The notes under the pieces: model-generated
Database searches by the model: none
Seen by the model: the letters and a program-made list of their open reading frames with translations, nothing else
Told to the model about the DNA's origin: nothing
NCBI GenBank assembly: GCA_964477065.1
Contig: CAYZCU010000005.1
Coordinates: 1 to 41,092, forward strand
Length of the DNA stretch: 41,092 nucleotides
Reading direction: 5' to 3'
Source: 2-02-FULL-43-11-A sp964477065
GTDB taxonomy: Bacteria > Patescibacteriota > Microgenomatia > UBA1406 > HO2-37-13b
Position numbers and translations under genes: made by a program
Part shown: positions 9,630-17,770 of the stretch, one piece after another
Numbering within the stretch: position 1 is the first letter of the stretch
Layout: every line of letters starts with the position of its first letter

Positions 9630-10064
9630 ATGAACACTAAACTCATCATTCTGAGTATTCTCATTTTCACGGGTATTTTCACCATCCTCAATATCCCAAA
9701 TGTGCAAAAGATCTACAGAATGACGTTTGTCACACCGCAACTGCAATCCCAAAAAAGTCCCGTTGTACGCATACGTCTTGTCGATCGAGGGCATGTGTAT
9801 GAAGACAGCTTTATCGCAGGTTCACTCGTCGCTCCAGATGGGCGCAGTGCATTTTTCCTATTTGTACCAGACGATGTAGATTTTCGCACAGCCACTATGA
9901 CGGTCAAAGATACACATGCACCACTGCTTGAAGCTGAGCACAGCACGGCTCGCTCTGAAAATGAAGAGTATACAGTCTACATCCTGCGAGAGAGTAATCA
10001 TGCTGAGATGATAGCGCTCATCCAATCAGAGAAATTACACATTGTTCAACCGCCACGACCATGA
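9630..10064 (+). CDS. Small membrane-anchored protein of unknown function
   Basis: A 144-aa protein with one N-terminal transmembrane helix (residues 5-22, LIILSILIFTGIFTILNI) and an extracytoplasmic domain of about 120 residues with predicted beta character. I do not recognise a family. I prefer the ATG at 9630 over the GTG at 9612, because it places a short basic segment directly before the helix. Its TGA stop overlaps the ATG of the following GT-C-like gene (ATGA at 10061), so it may be an accessory subunit of that transferase. Confidence 0.7.
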   Translation: MNTKLIILSILIFTGIFTILNIPNVQKIYRMTFVTPQLQSQKSPVVRIRLVDRGHVYEDSFIAGSLVAPDGRSAFFLFVPDDVDFRTATMTVKDTHAPLLEAEHSTARSENEEYTVYILRESNHAEMIALIQSEKLHIVQPPRP

Positions 10065-11974
10065 TTGTTCTCCTGCTTCTAACTATTTTTACCTTAGCTT
10101 GTCTACTCCCAATGGCATATGCATTTTACGACGAGACACCGCTTCAATCGTTACAAAAGCTTAAACTGCCAACACCTCCCGCGATCTCAGACGTCATCAT
10201 GATGCTGATGATTTTGTTTATGGCACATGTCCTCCTCGTTACATTGATCGCCGGAGTACTTCTGCACAATACATCAATGATTGTCATGCTTCTTGTAAGT
10301 CTTGGCTTATCACTGCTTAAGCTCAGCCTCTTTAAAAAATACATGCACTCAGCAAGCTCACGTGTCATTCCGTTGCGAAACTTTTTTGTTGTCGTCAGCC
10401 CATATACAAAAGGGATTGCTATGAAGATACTCCTTGCTCTTTTCATTATTCAGATAGGAGTGAGTACAACGCGAATTATCATTGCACCACCAAATGTCTT
10501 TGATACGCAGGTCTATCATCTCGCGATTCCATTGTCATGGCTTCATGACGGATTTATTACATTATCACACGATGTTCCTGTCGAACGATTTAACTATGCA
10601 ACAAAACTTTCAAAGGCACTTTCACTGTGGTATTTGCGATTTGGAGGCCCAATCGAAGGGGTAGAGTTGTCACAAATATCAGGATACATTTTATTACTCG
10701 CATCATCCTTTTCATTATTGCGCTCACTCAAGACCTCACCTCGATGGGCACTCATAGGCACAATCCTTGTTGCATCAATTCCCATCATTGTCATTGAGAC
10801 AACAACCTTGCAGGATCATCTCTTATTAACCAGTCTTCACTTTGCACTCATAGCACTTTTTTTCTCAATCCATGATAGACGCATCAACCCGCGTATGGCA
10901 TTTTTTGCACTCGCACTCACGACGTCTCTCTTGCTTGCAAGTAAATTTTCATCACCAGCACATGTGGCTGTGATATGGGGCATCTGTGGTGTATTTTTTT
11001 TACAAGAAAATATTCGAGTCATTCGATCAACATCGTGGAGCTATCTTGTTGCAGGAATCGTGAGCATGGTAGGTATGGGAGGCATTTGGTATATCGCAAA
11101 TTACATTCACTATGGCTCACTTTTTGGACCAAAACACGCACAATCAACACAGAGCAACATCTTTCTCAAGAATATTCTGGCCATTCCATTTCGATTTTTT
11201 GATAATGGCCATCGCTACACACCCGACCTCATTGGTATATCAGGATTTGGACCTCATGTCGCCTCGTTTGGGCTTGTTGGAACAATCTCAGCTGTATTGG
11301 CCCGCTATGAACTGAAAAAAATAGGTGCGCTTTTGATTTCCTCCGGCATACTGCTTGGCATTTATTTCACACAATACTTTACGCTGTACAACTACCGTTT
11401 GTTTATCTTTGTCCCTGTTATGTTGTTAATCATCAGCATTGCCTTCTTAAGCAAGCTATCCGCTGGTGTGCAACGACTGCTTCTCATCCTGATTCCTATT
11501 GGTATGCTGTACACACTTGTCATGACTATCTATCCCGATTATCATGTTGAACCATTGCGTGTCTATCGTGACCTTCTTGAGCATTATCCGCATAGCAGAA
11601 CCGCAGTTCGATTTGACTATGCAAGTGATAAATTCAAAAATGATGCGAGTTGGTTATTTATAGATCAATTCATTCCCGAAAGCGAGCCTATTTTGTACAT
11701 TACCCAGAATGAAGGCGTTGGTTATGACGATAATGTGATTGTCCCTTACTACGGGCAAGATCTATCACGACGTATTTATTGGGGGGGGAATGTAACGGCA
11801 TCAAAACTCGTCACGCCCAGTGGCTATCCGACAGCATCGTTACTTCCGTTTATGACGTCGCGTGGCATTCACTACATACCTACAAATCCAGTCTTCTACT
11901 ATCAACCTGTCGAATTTCATTTTGAAGAAACGCCACTAATACAGCTCACTCCACGATTATGGTATCTGCCATAG
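10061..11974 (+). CDS. Multi-pass GT-C-like (GT39/GT83-related) membrane glycosyltransferase
   Basis: A 637-aa protein with around eleven hydrophobic segments and a soluble C-terminal tail. The first extracytoplasmic loop PPNVFDTQVYHLAIPLSW holds an Asp followed by a Tyr-His pair, placed like the catalytic acid of lipid-phosphate-sugar dependent transferases. The C-terminal region (FIDQFIPESEPILYITQN) resembles the periplasmic domains of such enzymes in other CPR genomes. It is translationally coupled to the small anchored protein upstream. The 3' end overlaps the convergent PQ-loop gene by 29 bp. Donor and acceptor are unknown. Confidence 0.82.
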   Translation: MIVLLLLTIFTLACLLPMAYAFYDETPLQSLQKLKLPTPPAISDVIMMLMILFMAHVLLVTLIAGVLLHNTSMIVMLLVSLGLSLLKLSLFKKYMHSASSRVIPLRNFFVVVSPYTKGIAMKILLALFIIQIGVSTTRIIIAPPNVFDTQVYHLAIPLSWLHDGFITLSHDVPVERFNYATKLSKALSLWYLRFGGPIEGVELSQISGYILLLASSFSLLRSLKTSPRWALIGTILVASIPIIVIETTTLQDHLLLTSLHFALIALFFSIHDRRINPRMAFFALALTTSLLLASKFSSPAHVAVIWGICGVFFLQENIRVIRSTSWSYLVAGIVSMVGMGGIWYIANYIHYGSLFGPKHAQSTQSNIFLKNILAIPFRFFDNGHRYTPDLIGISGFGPHVASFGLVGTISAVLARYELKKIGALLISSGILLGIYFTQYFTLYNYRLFIFVPVMLLIISIAFLSKLSAGVQRLLLILIPIGMLYTLVMTIYPDYHVEPLRVYRDLLEHYPHSRTAVRFDYASDKFKNDASWLFIDQFIPESEPILYITQNEGVGYDDNVIVPYYGQDLSRRIYWGGNVTASKLVTPSGYPTASLLPFMTSRGIHYIPTNPVFYYQPVEFHFEETPLIQLTPRLWYLP

Positions 11975-12257
11975 CAGATTTTCGCGTCTTATGGGCGAAG
12001 TGAAGATTGCGAGAGTAGAGGACTAATTGCAAAATTCCTGTCACTAGGAAAACAAAGTCATAGCGGGCAAACGCATAGATCAGAACCATGACTGATCCAA
12101 CAAGGCTGATGTACCAAAACACAATTGGGACAACGACTTTTTTTTCACGCTCTGAGTGAATCCATTGCACAATAAATCGGGCAAAAAACATTCCTTGGGA
12201 AGCAAGCCCCCATACTGTCCAGAAGTCAAAAGTGAAGTGAGATATAAATCCTTGCAT
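11946..12257 (-). CDS. Lipid-A biosynthesis N-terminal domain (LAB_N) / PQ-loop-like small membrane protein
   Basis: A 103-aa, three-helix membrane protein. The pattern WGLASQGMFFARFIVQWIHS, then PIVFWYISLVGS, then DFVFLVTGILQLVLYSRNL matches the LAB_N domain found at the N-terminus of some LpxB-like proteins and as stand-alone partners of GT2 enzymes. Related three-helix proteins belong to the MtN3/SemiSWEET-like clan. It follows a methyltransferase by 4 nt in a GT2-methyltransferase-LAB_N operon, which suggests handling of a lipid-linked sugar. No lipid A gene is seen in the window. Its end overlaps the convergent GT-C gene by 29 bp. Confidence 0.85.
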   Translation of the reverse strand: MQGFISHFTFDFWTVWGLASQGMFFARFIVQWIHSEREKKVVVPIVFWYISLVGSVMVLIYAFARYDFVFLVTGILQLVLYSRNLHFAHKTRKSAMADTIIVE

Positions 12258-12261
12258 AGTA

Positions 12262-12894
12262 TTAGTTATTTTTTTGTAGAAGCATCATGGACCAGGGAAA
12301 CGGATGGTGCTCTTTGAGAATACTGAACCCCGCATCTGTTGCCAGTTTTTTAAATGATGCTCGGGAAAAATGATTGAGATGCCCCGGCGTATTGCCCAGA
12401 TCTGCGATGTATTTACCACGAGCCAGATTGAGTACTCGCCACAATGGTTCCCATGGGACACTTACTAAAGCATAGCCACCGGGCTGAAGAATGCGAGACA
12501 GCTGGGCAATTGCTTGCTCTGGCTTCTCAACATGTTCCAAAACTTCACAACAAAAAACAGCATCGACACTTTTGTCAGATAGTGTCAGATTTTCAGCATC
12601 TTCTTTTTGGACGGTTATGCGCTTTCCATATGAAGCAAGCGTTTGACGCGCCATCTCATTTTGCTTGTCTGAAAGGTCACAGGCTATGATCGATGCATCC
12701 GTAAATACATCTGCAATTTTGCGGGTGAGTTGGCCATCTCCAGCACCAACCTCAATGATTTTTGTGCGAGGAGGCATCATATGAACGAGATCCATGAAGT
12801 GTGTCAGAAAACCATTCACCAACATTTTCGAGATCGGATTTTTTGCATTGTATTTATCCTCAAAATTGCCATCAACAAAATTTGTGTCTTTCAT
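12262..12894 (-). CDS. Class I SAM-dependent methyltransferase (Methyltransf_11 type)
   Basis: A 210-aa enzyme with motif I IEVGAGDGQLTRKIA, the acidic strand-2 end IIACDLSDKQ, motif IV VDAVFCCEVLEHVEKPEQAI and post-motif LQPGGYALVSVPWEP. The C-terminal GHLNHFSRASFKKLATDAGF segment is common in glycan-cluster methyltransferases. Its start overlaps the stop of the upstream GT2 gene (12891-12894), and the LAB_N gene follows by 4 nt, so the three are one transcript. The acceptor, likely a lipid or sugar, is not identifiable. Confidence 0.88.
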   Translation of the reverse strand: MKDTNFVDGNFEDKYNAKNPISKMLVNGFLTHFMDLVHMMPPRTKIIEVGAGDGQLTRKIADVFTDASIIACDLSDKQNEMARQTLASYGKRITVQKEDAENLTLSDKSVDAVFCCEVLEHVEKPEQAIAQLSRILQPGGYALVSVPWEPLWRVLNLARGKYIADLGNTPGHLNHFSRASFKKLATDAGFSILKEHHPFPWSMMLLQKNN

Positions 12895-13844
12895 AGTGAT
12901 TGTTTTAGATTAGGTGTTGTGCGGTCCCGAGCATACAGCATCTCAAGAATTTTTCTATTATGTGAAATCAGATCTGCAATGACACCAAGGAACATTGTAT
13001 TACATCCGAGGATAATAAGCATTGACGAAAGAATCAGCGACTGCACATGTCCTGTTCCAAGGCCCTCTATAAAGAAGTACACAAATCTGATACCAAGCAA
13101 AATTCCCAGCGCCATCATCACCATACCCGTGCGCATCAAGACAGAAAATGCATTGTACATCATGATTGACCTAGAAATCGTCAAAAGTGATTTCTTGACA
13201 TGCGAGAAAACGTTGGATATGAGTCGCGATTGGCCCTCTGTTCTGCGACGAAACGTAATCGGCACTTCCTTCACAGCAAGGTTTTTTTGCCCAGCCTGAA
13301 GAATAGTCTCATGTGTGTACGTGTGCGCTGCAAGAAGCGTGAAGGACTGTGCGCATTCACGTGTAAATGCACGGAAGCCACTTGACGCATCATTGAAGTC
13401 AACTCCTGACACCTTACGAACAAGCCAACTTCCTAATTTATTGCCATATTTCTTCGATGGGACCATCCAGTCAAGCGTATCTACCTGTCGATCACCCATA
13501 ACCATATCAGCCTCACCGTTTAAAATGGGCTCAAGGAGTAGGGGAATCTCAGCTTGATCGTACTGATTATCTGCATCAGTGTTCACAATGATGTCTGCGC
13601 CAAGTCGTACCGCATTCTGCAAAGCCTTGTCGAACGTTTTTGCCAGCCCAAGGTTGATCTTGTTGCGAATCACATGGTCCGCCCCAGCTTTGCGAGCAAC
13701 ATCCTCAGTGCCATCCGTTGAACCGTCGCTGAGCACGAGCACTTCAACCTTCGAAATGCCTTTGATGGTACGCGGAATGGAGTGAATAACCTCAGCAATT
13801 GATTTGGCCTCGTTGTAGGCCGGGATGGTGACGATGAGCTTCAT
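12891..13844 (-). CDS. GT2 glycosyltransferase with C-terminal membrane helices
   Basis: A 317-aa polyprenyl-phosphate glycosyltransferase-like protein: IPAYNEAKSIAEV, LSDGSTDGTEDVA, NTDADNQYDQAEI metal site, RRRTEGQSRLI catalytic-loop region, then two hydrophobic helices near residues 230-300. I start at the ATG at 13844, which lies exactly 6 nt after a TATAAT box; the reading from 13859 would begin upstream of that box. The promoter and start codon lie inside one arm of a 47-bp inverted repeat that is shared with the dehydrogenase gene at 14723. It heads the operon with a methyltransferase and the LAB_N protein. Confidence 0.9.
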   Translation of the reverse strand: MKLIVTIPAYNEAKSIAEVIHSIPRTIKGISKVEVLVLSDGSTDGTEDVARKAGADHVIRNKINLGLAKTFDKALQNAVRLGADIIVNTDADNQYDQAEIPLLLEPILNGEADMVMGDRQVDTLDWMVPSKKYGNKLGSWLVRKVSGVDFNDASSGFRAFTRECAQSFTLLAAHTYTHETILQAGQKNLAVKEVPITFRRRTEGQSRLISNVFSHVKKSLLTISRSIMMYNAFSVLMRTGMVMMALGILLGIRFVYFFIEGLGTGHVQSLILSSMLIILGCNTMFLGVIADLISHNRKILEMLYARDRTTPNLKQSL

Positions 13845-13886
13845 AGGAGTATTATACACGAACTTCGGGTGTGCAACATCGGGAGG
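13840..13886 (-). repeat. Left arm of a 47-bp inverted repeat
   Basis: Reads on the minus strand from 13886 to 13840 and is 44/47 identical to the arm at 14681-14727. It contains 26 bp of perfect match, the TATAAT box and the first five bases (ATGAA) of the GT2 gene. Similarity stops abruptly just inside the coding sequence. Confidence 0.95.
13851..13856 (-). promoter_or_regulatory. -10 box TATAAT, leaderless-type
   Basis: The box ends 6 nt before the GT2 start codon at 13844 and lies within the inverted-repeat arm. Confidence 0.75.
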
Positions 13887-13928
13887 GCGTTGAACCTACG
13901 TGCTTTTTGGGAAAATGAACGTAACTGA

Positions 13929-13946
13929 GCGTACAACATCGGGAGA
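13929..13946 (+). repeat. Third, partial copy of the inverted-repeat core
   Basis: The 12-base core CAACATCGGGAG, present at 13874-13885 and inverted near 14682-14693, recurs here in direct orientation within GCGTACAACATCGGGAGA. This places a spaced direct repeat upstream of the nuclease-like gene. Confidence 0.8.
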
Positions 13947-13976
13947 GGCTTAAGCTCATTATTGGAAAAAATGTGA

Positions 13977-13982
13977 TATAGT
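13977..13982 (+). promoter_or_regulatory. Possible -10 box TATAGT
   Basis: Ends 8 nt before the ATG at 13991. The stretch between is T-rich and has no Shine-Dalgarno. Confidence 0.5.
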
Positions 13983-13990
13983 TGTTTTTT

Positions 13991-14629
13991 ATGCAAAATC
14001 GAGAAATTAGGTTCACTCGTGTACGTGAACAAGAACTGATTGCACAACTAATCGATAGCATAGTCCCAGATAGATCAATCTTGGGTGGCATATCGACAGA
14101 TGATCTCAGGCTTATCAGAGCAGGGACTATAGGTCGTCCATTTGAACATCACGTTTCAAATGTACTTGCTACATGTGGTTTAAGGCCTGTTGTGACTAGA
14201 AGGGTTGAGCTACGTGGTTGTACTGCAGTACCTACAGCTCTCCATGGAGGGGTTGTAATTTACAAGGATGGAAAGACAATTCTTGAGCTTGATGCGCTTG
14301 TATTATCAACTCCTACACAATCAAACAGGCTTGTCCCAATGATTGTTGAGGTAAAAAGTGGCAAGCCTCATAATGCCTTTAATGACGATAGACTCGGGAC
14401 ATGTATAGATATCGGAGGTAGAATATTTCGTGCTATATTTCCAAGTTCTATAAAGGATTGTCCTGTCGCATTTACTGTTATAAAGCCATCACGTAAAATT
14501 AAACTCGGCAGACAGGATTGGGAAAAGGCAATCGAGCAACGCGGAGGAAGAGTTGTCCATACAGGAAGTACAATTAGTCAATTTCATAAACAACTACTTT
14601 CACTGCTCCAAAATCACACACCTATTTAA
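13991..14629 (+). CDS. PD-(D/E)XK nuclease-like protein inside an inverted-repeat-bounded segment
   Basis: A 212-aa protein. The stretch ILELDALVLSTPTQ followed by VPMIVEVKSGK has the spacing and residues of a PD-(D/E)XK nuclease site: an acidic residue on one strand, then E-V-K on the next. The upstream GRPFEHHVSNVLATCGLRPVV segment fits the first helix of that fold. No cognate methyltransferase or antitoxin is adjacent. The gene sits between two arms of a 47-bp inverted repeat and separates two divergent glycan-region genes that carry matching promoters, which suggests it was inserted. Possible roles are restriction, DNA repair or a selfish element; none is shown. Start set at the ATG at 13991 rather than the TTG at 13982. 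Confidence 0.72.
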   Translation: MQNREIRFTRVREQELIAQLIDSIVPDRSILGGISTDDLRLIRAGTIGRPFEHHVSNVLATCGLRPVVTRRVELRGCTAVPTALHGGVVIYKDGKTILELDALVLSTPTQSNRLVPMIVEVKSGKPHNAFNDDRLGTCIDIGGRIFRAIFPSSIKDCPVAFTVIKPSRKIKLGRQDWEKAIEQRGGRVVHTGSTISQFHKQLLSLLQNHTPI

Positions 14630-14680
14630 CACTATTCAAGCTCAGCAACGACCGCTTTTTGGATGGGGTGAGTTCACATT

Positions 14681-14727
14681 CCTCCCGATGTTGCACACCC
14701 GAAGTTGTTGTATAATACTTCTATGAA
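14681..14727 (+). repeat. Right arm of a 47-bp inverted repeat
   Basis: Matches the reverse complement of 13840-13886 at 44 of 47 positions, including 26 perfect bases at 14681-14706. It ends with the TATAAT box and ATGAA of the dehydrogenase gene. Confidence 0.95.
14711..14716 (+). promoter_or_regulatory. -10 box TATAAT, leaderless-type
   Basis: Ends 6 nt before the ATG at 14723. A TTGCAC lies 14 nt upstream, which is closer than a normal -35. Confidence 0.75.
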
Positions 14728-15880
14728 CTCAAATGTGCGTACATTTATCTTCCTTGGCATCGTTGCGATTCTTGCCATCACCGCCTACTCTCTCAAAGAC
14801 ACTCTGTTTGCGGACCTCTTTGCACCGGCCCCCTCACAGGAGCTCACCGGGCTTTCAAAAGCATACCTTGACGAAATGAAAATTCCGTACACAACCATTG
14901 CCAAGAATCTCAGCTCGCCCTGGGAGCTTCAATTCCTTCCCGATGGAGATATGCTTGTGACGGAACAAGTCGGCAAGCTCACCCGCATACACGACAAAAC
15001 ACAGACCACCATGACAATCCCGCACGTGGCGACGGTTGGAGAAACGGGACTCCGAGGGCTTGAAATCCATCCAAATTACACCCAAAATCATAGAATTTAT
15101 CTCATGTATTCGATAGATGACGGGGCAGAGTACCCCTCCACGATCATGAGCTATGAACTTAAAGATGACAAACTTATAAACCCCTATCCGATACTGGAAG
15201 GGATTACGGGAGCCAAATTCAATAACGGGGGGCGACTTGCATTTGGGCCTGACAACTATCTCTATGTCACCACAGGGGATGCAAACCAGCCGAGTCTGGC
15301 GCAAAATCTTGGCTCACTGAGTGGGAAAATTTTACGAATCAATGCAGATGGCACAGCTATTGAAGGCAATCCGTTTCAGTCAAGAATCTTTTCATATGGA
15401 CACCGCAATCCGGAAGGGATCACGTGGACAGACAATGGACTTTTATGGTCGACTGAACATGGTCGCGACCAAGATACGTATGGATTGGATGAGGTGAATT
15501 TGATTTTTGCAAGTAATAATTATGGTTGGCCAGCTATCGAGGGTGATAAAACACGTGCAGATATGAAAACACCTGCTCTCAACTCTGGACCGAGCACTGC
15601 TTGGGATCCAAGTAGCGCTGAATTTGCTTATGGGAGTATATTTTTTAGTTCGCTTGATGGGCAAAACCTCTATGAGGCAAAGCTTTCAAAGGACCGTACG
15701 AAGATTACGAAACTTGTCTCGCATTTTAAAAATGATTTCGGAAGAATTCGCCGAGTTCGCAAAGGCCCCGATGGTGACCTCTACCTATTGACAGATAACT
15801 CGAAGCATCCAAATGGGAAGAAGGGGAAACCCGAAGCAAAAGATATGATTATCCGCATTGATAAAAGCGCCTTCGAATAA
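14723..15880 (+). CDS. PQQ-dependent sugar dehydrogenase-like beta-propeller (GSDH family), membrane-anchored
   Basis: A 385-aa protein with an N-terminal signal/anchor helix (residues 6-24) and a six-bladed beta-propeller of the glucose/sorbosone dehydrogenase family. Recognisable segments are SSPWELQFLPDGDMLVTEQ, GLRGLEIHPNY, FNNGGRLAFGPDNYLYVTTGD, SGKILRIN, YGHRNPEGI, TEHGRDQ and PDGDLYLLTDN. The HRNPEG and EHG segments supply conserved residues of the PQQ/metal site. The domain should face outwards and may oxidise sugars or bind a quinone cofactor. The start is fixed by the TATAAT box and first codons in the inverted-repeat arm. No PQQ synthesis gene is in the window. Confidence 0.9.
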   Translation: MNSNVRTFIFLGIVAILAITAYSLKDTLFADLFAPAPSQELTGLSKAYLDEMKIPYTTIAKNLSSPWELQFLPDGDMLVTEQVGKLTRIHDKTQTTMTIPHVATVGETGLRGLEIHPNYTQNHRIYLMYSIDDGAEYPSTIMSYELKDDKLINPYPILEGITGAKFNNGGRLAFGPDNYLYVTTGDANQPSLAQNLGSLSGKILRINADGTAIEGNPFQSRIFSYGHRNPEGITWTDNGLLWSTEHGRDQDTYGLDEVNLIFASNNYGWPAIEGDKTRADMKTPALNSGPSTAWDPSSAEFAYGSIFFSSLDGQNLYEAKLSKDRTKITKLVSHFKNDFGRIRRVRKGPDGDLYLLTDNSKHPNGKKGKPEAKDMIIRIDKSAFE

Positions 15881-15914
15881 CTGGCCCTCACACCTCATCT
15901 GAAAAATTACATCG

Positions 15915-16904
15915 TCAAGAAGTCTTCCACCCATCAGGATGTGCACGGTGCCACTGCCATGCCGTCTCAACAATAGCATCGATTGACGGATACTGAGGTT
16001 GCCACCCAAGATCCCGCATAATAGCCTGCGAAGAAGCAACAAGCATTGCCGGATCACCAGCTCGACGTTCACCCATAACAACCGGAATTGGATGCCCTGT
16101 GACTTTTCGTGCTGACTCAATCACTTCCATGACAGAGTAGCCCTGCCCGTTCCCGAGGTTATACATCATGACATCCCGAGTATCAAGCGCCTCATAGGCA
16201 AGCACATGTGCGCTCGCAAGATCTGTCACATGGACATAATCTCGTATACACGTCCCATCACGGGTTGGATAATCATTGCCAAATACCGTGATGTTTTCAC
16301 GCTGACCTAGGGCAACTTGCAAAACGAGGGGTATCAGATGTGTTTCGGGATTGTGTGCCTCTCCATGCGTTGCTGTGCATCCACATGCATTGAAGTAGCG
16401 CAAGCACACATACTTCAGACTATGCGTCTTATTGAGCCAAAACAATGTCCGTTCAATGTAGTTTTTTGATTCGCCATATGGAGATCCCGGAACAATAGAC
16501 TCAGATTCATCAATAAGTTTCCCTTCAGATGCTCCAAAAAGCGCCGCAGTTGAAGACAATATAAACTTTTTGACGTCATGCTCCAGAGCAACCTCCAATA
16601 GATTACTTGCGCTAACAGCATTATTGCGTAGGTATTTCAGCGGATTTTTCATGCTTTCACCTACCTGGCTATACGATGCAAAGTGGATGATTCCATCTAT
16701 ATCAGGATGTGATGCAAAAACCTTCCGCACACTTTCAATGTCCAGTAAATCACACTCAACAAATGTTGCTCCGGCTGGAACTGCCTCGATATGGCCGAGT
16801 TCAAGATTATCAATAATAACTATTTCATACCCTTTTTCAAGCATTTGGGTTGCTGTGACAGATCCAATATAGCCTGCACCACCCGTTACAAGTACTTTCG
16901 TCAT
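15915..16904 (-). CDS. galE: UDP-glucose 4-epimerase
   Basis: A 329-aa short-chain dehydrogenase/reductase-type sugar-nucleotide epimerase. GGAGYIG at residues 8-14 binds NAD, SSTA at 117-120 carries the catalytic Ser/Thr, and Y143 with K147 in YGESK completes the site. RYFNACG and GTCIRDYVHV are GalE signatures. It interconverts UDP-glucose and UDP-galactose (or the N-acetyl forms) to supply the glycosyltransferases around it. The gene is monocistronic, converges with the GSDH gene, and has a TATACT box ending 6 nt before its ATG. Confidence 0.94.
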   Translation of the reverse strand: MTKVLVTGGAGYIGSVTATQMLEKGYEIVIIDNLELGHIEAVPAGATFVECDLLDIESVRKVFASHPDIDGIIHFASYSQVGESMKNPLKYLRNNAVSASNLLEVALEHDVKKFILSSTAALFGASEGKLIDESESIVPGSPYGESKNYIERTLFWLNKTHSLKYVCLRYFNACGCTATHGEAHNPETHLIPLVLQVALGQRENITVFGNDYPTRDGTCIRDYVHVTDLASAHVLAYEALDTRDVMMYNLGNGQGYSVMEVIESARKVTGHPIPVVMGERRAGDPAMLVASSQAIMRDLGWQPQYPSIDAIVETAWQWHRAHPDGWKTS

Positions 16905-16910
16905 ATTTCT

Positions 16911-16916
16911 AGTATA
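16911..16916 (-). promoter_or_regulatory. -10 box TATACT, leaderless-type
   Basis: On the minus strand the box ends 6 nt before the galE ATG at 16904. Confidence 0.7.
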
Positions 16917-16984
16917 TCAGCTGGAAAAGAGAAGTGGAACTTGGTACACTCAAAGCGTTACAGAGATATCACCACACAATTCAT

Positions 16985-17731
16985 ATGAATAAAAACCTCG
17001 TTGCTACATATATGGCTTGTGCACTCATCACCGTGACGAGTTTAGCAATCATAGATTCTGCCCACATAACCTATCCCCTCAGTATCGTCACATCGTCGCG
17101 TTCATCTGAACTTGCTGTCGTTGGAGAGGGGAAAGCAGAGGCAAAGCCTGATACTGCAACACTCTCATTTGGTATCACAGTTAGCAAATCTGCTTCAGCT
17201 CAAAAAGCTCAAGATGAGATCGACCGCGTTCATAAAGCTCTTGTTGATGCTATGAAATCTCTCAACATTCCTGAAGCTGATATCTCGACGTCACAGTACT
17301 CTGTCCAACCACATTACTCCTACGAGTCATCGACCCAACGTATTGATGGCTATGATGCAACAGCACAAGTAACCGTCAAGACGCGCAAGCTGTCAGATAT
17401 CGATGCTATCGTAACTCGTGCTACACAGGCAGGTGCAAATCAAGTCAACAACGTTGCCTTTTCAATGGAAAATCCAAATGAATTACGATCACAGGCACGA
17501 TCAAAAGCAATCGAAAATGCAAAAGCAGAAGCAGATAAGCTTTCAAAAGAACTCGGTATCAATTTGGGAAAGATTACCAACATAGTTGAATCAAATGGCT
17601 CATATCCCGTACCCATGTATAGCGATGCGTATGCAGGGGACTCGGCGCTTATGAAGGCATCTGCTCCTGAAATCCAACCAGGCTCAGAATCAGTCACATC
17701 TACTGTGACACTCTATTTCGAAAAAGATTAA
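16985..17731 (+). CDS. SIMPL-domain (DUF541) exported protein
   Basis: A 248-aa protein with an N-terminal signal/anchor helix (residues 6-24) and a SIMPL/DUF541 domain of the BP26/OMP28 type. Typical features are VVGEGKAEAKPDTATLSFGI, DISTSQYSVQPHY, GYDATAQVTVKTRKL and the helix with RSKAIENAKAEADKLSKELG. Family members form periplasmic or cell-surface oligomers of unclear function. The ATG at 16985 directly precedes the signal helix; an upstream reading from 16934 adds unlikely residues. A TACACT box lies at 16945-16950, 34 nt upstream, so this gene seems to have a short leader. Confidence 0.88.
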   Translation: MNKNLVATYMACALITVTSLAIIDSAHITYPLSIVTSSRSSELAVVGEGKAEAKPDTATLSFGITVSKSASAQKAQDEIDRVHKALVDAMKSLNIPEADISTSQYSVQPHYSYESSTQRIDGYDATAQVTVKTRKLSDIDAIVTRATQAGANQVNNVAFSMENPNELRSQARSKAIENAKAEADKLSKELGINLGKITNIVESNGSYPVPMYSDAYAGDSALMKASAPEIQPGSESVTSTVTLYFEKD

Positions 17732-17735
17732 AACA

Positions 17736-17763
17736 TTGACACCTGCACGTGAGCACGTATACT
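17736..17763 (+). promoter_or_regulatory. TTGACA / TATACT promoter of the tRNA-binding protein
   Basis: A consensus TTGACA (17736-17741), a 16-nt spacer and TATACT (17758-17763) lie 7 nt upstream of the ATG at 17771. This is the clearest full promoter in the window and supports reading the other close -10 boxes as real. Confidence 0.8.
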
Positions 17764-17770
17764 TGTCACT

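Noticed and set aside
12730..13299. Long plus-strand reading frame of 189 codons opposite the methyltransferase and GT2 genes
   Set aside because: It is antisense to two well-recognised genes and has the composition of a shadow frame.
13861..13880. Inverted-repeat arm as another copy of the 52-nt palindromic repeat
   Set aside because: It shares only AACTTCGGG and lacks the GGGGTTAG arm and the 52-nt layout, so I treat it as a separate repeat.
17752..17757. Second promoter within GAGCACG
   Set aside because: It is only spacer between the consensus -35 and -10 hexamers.
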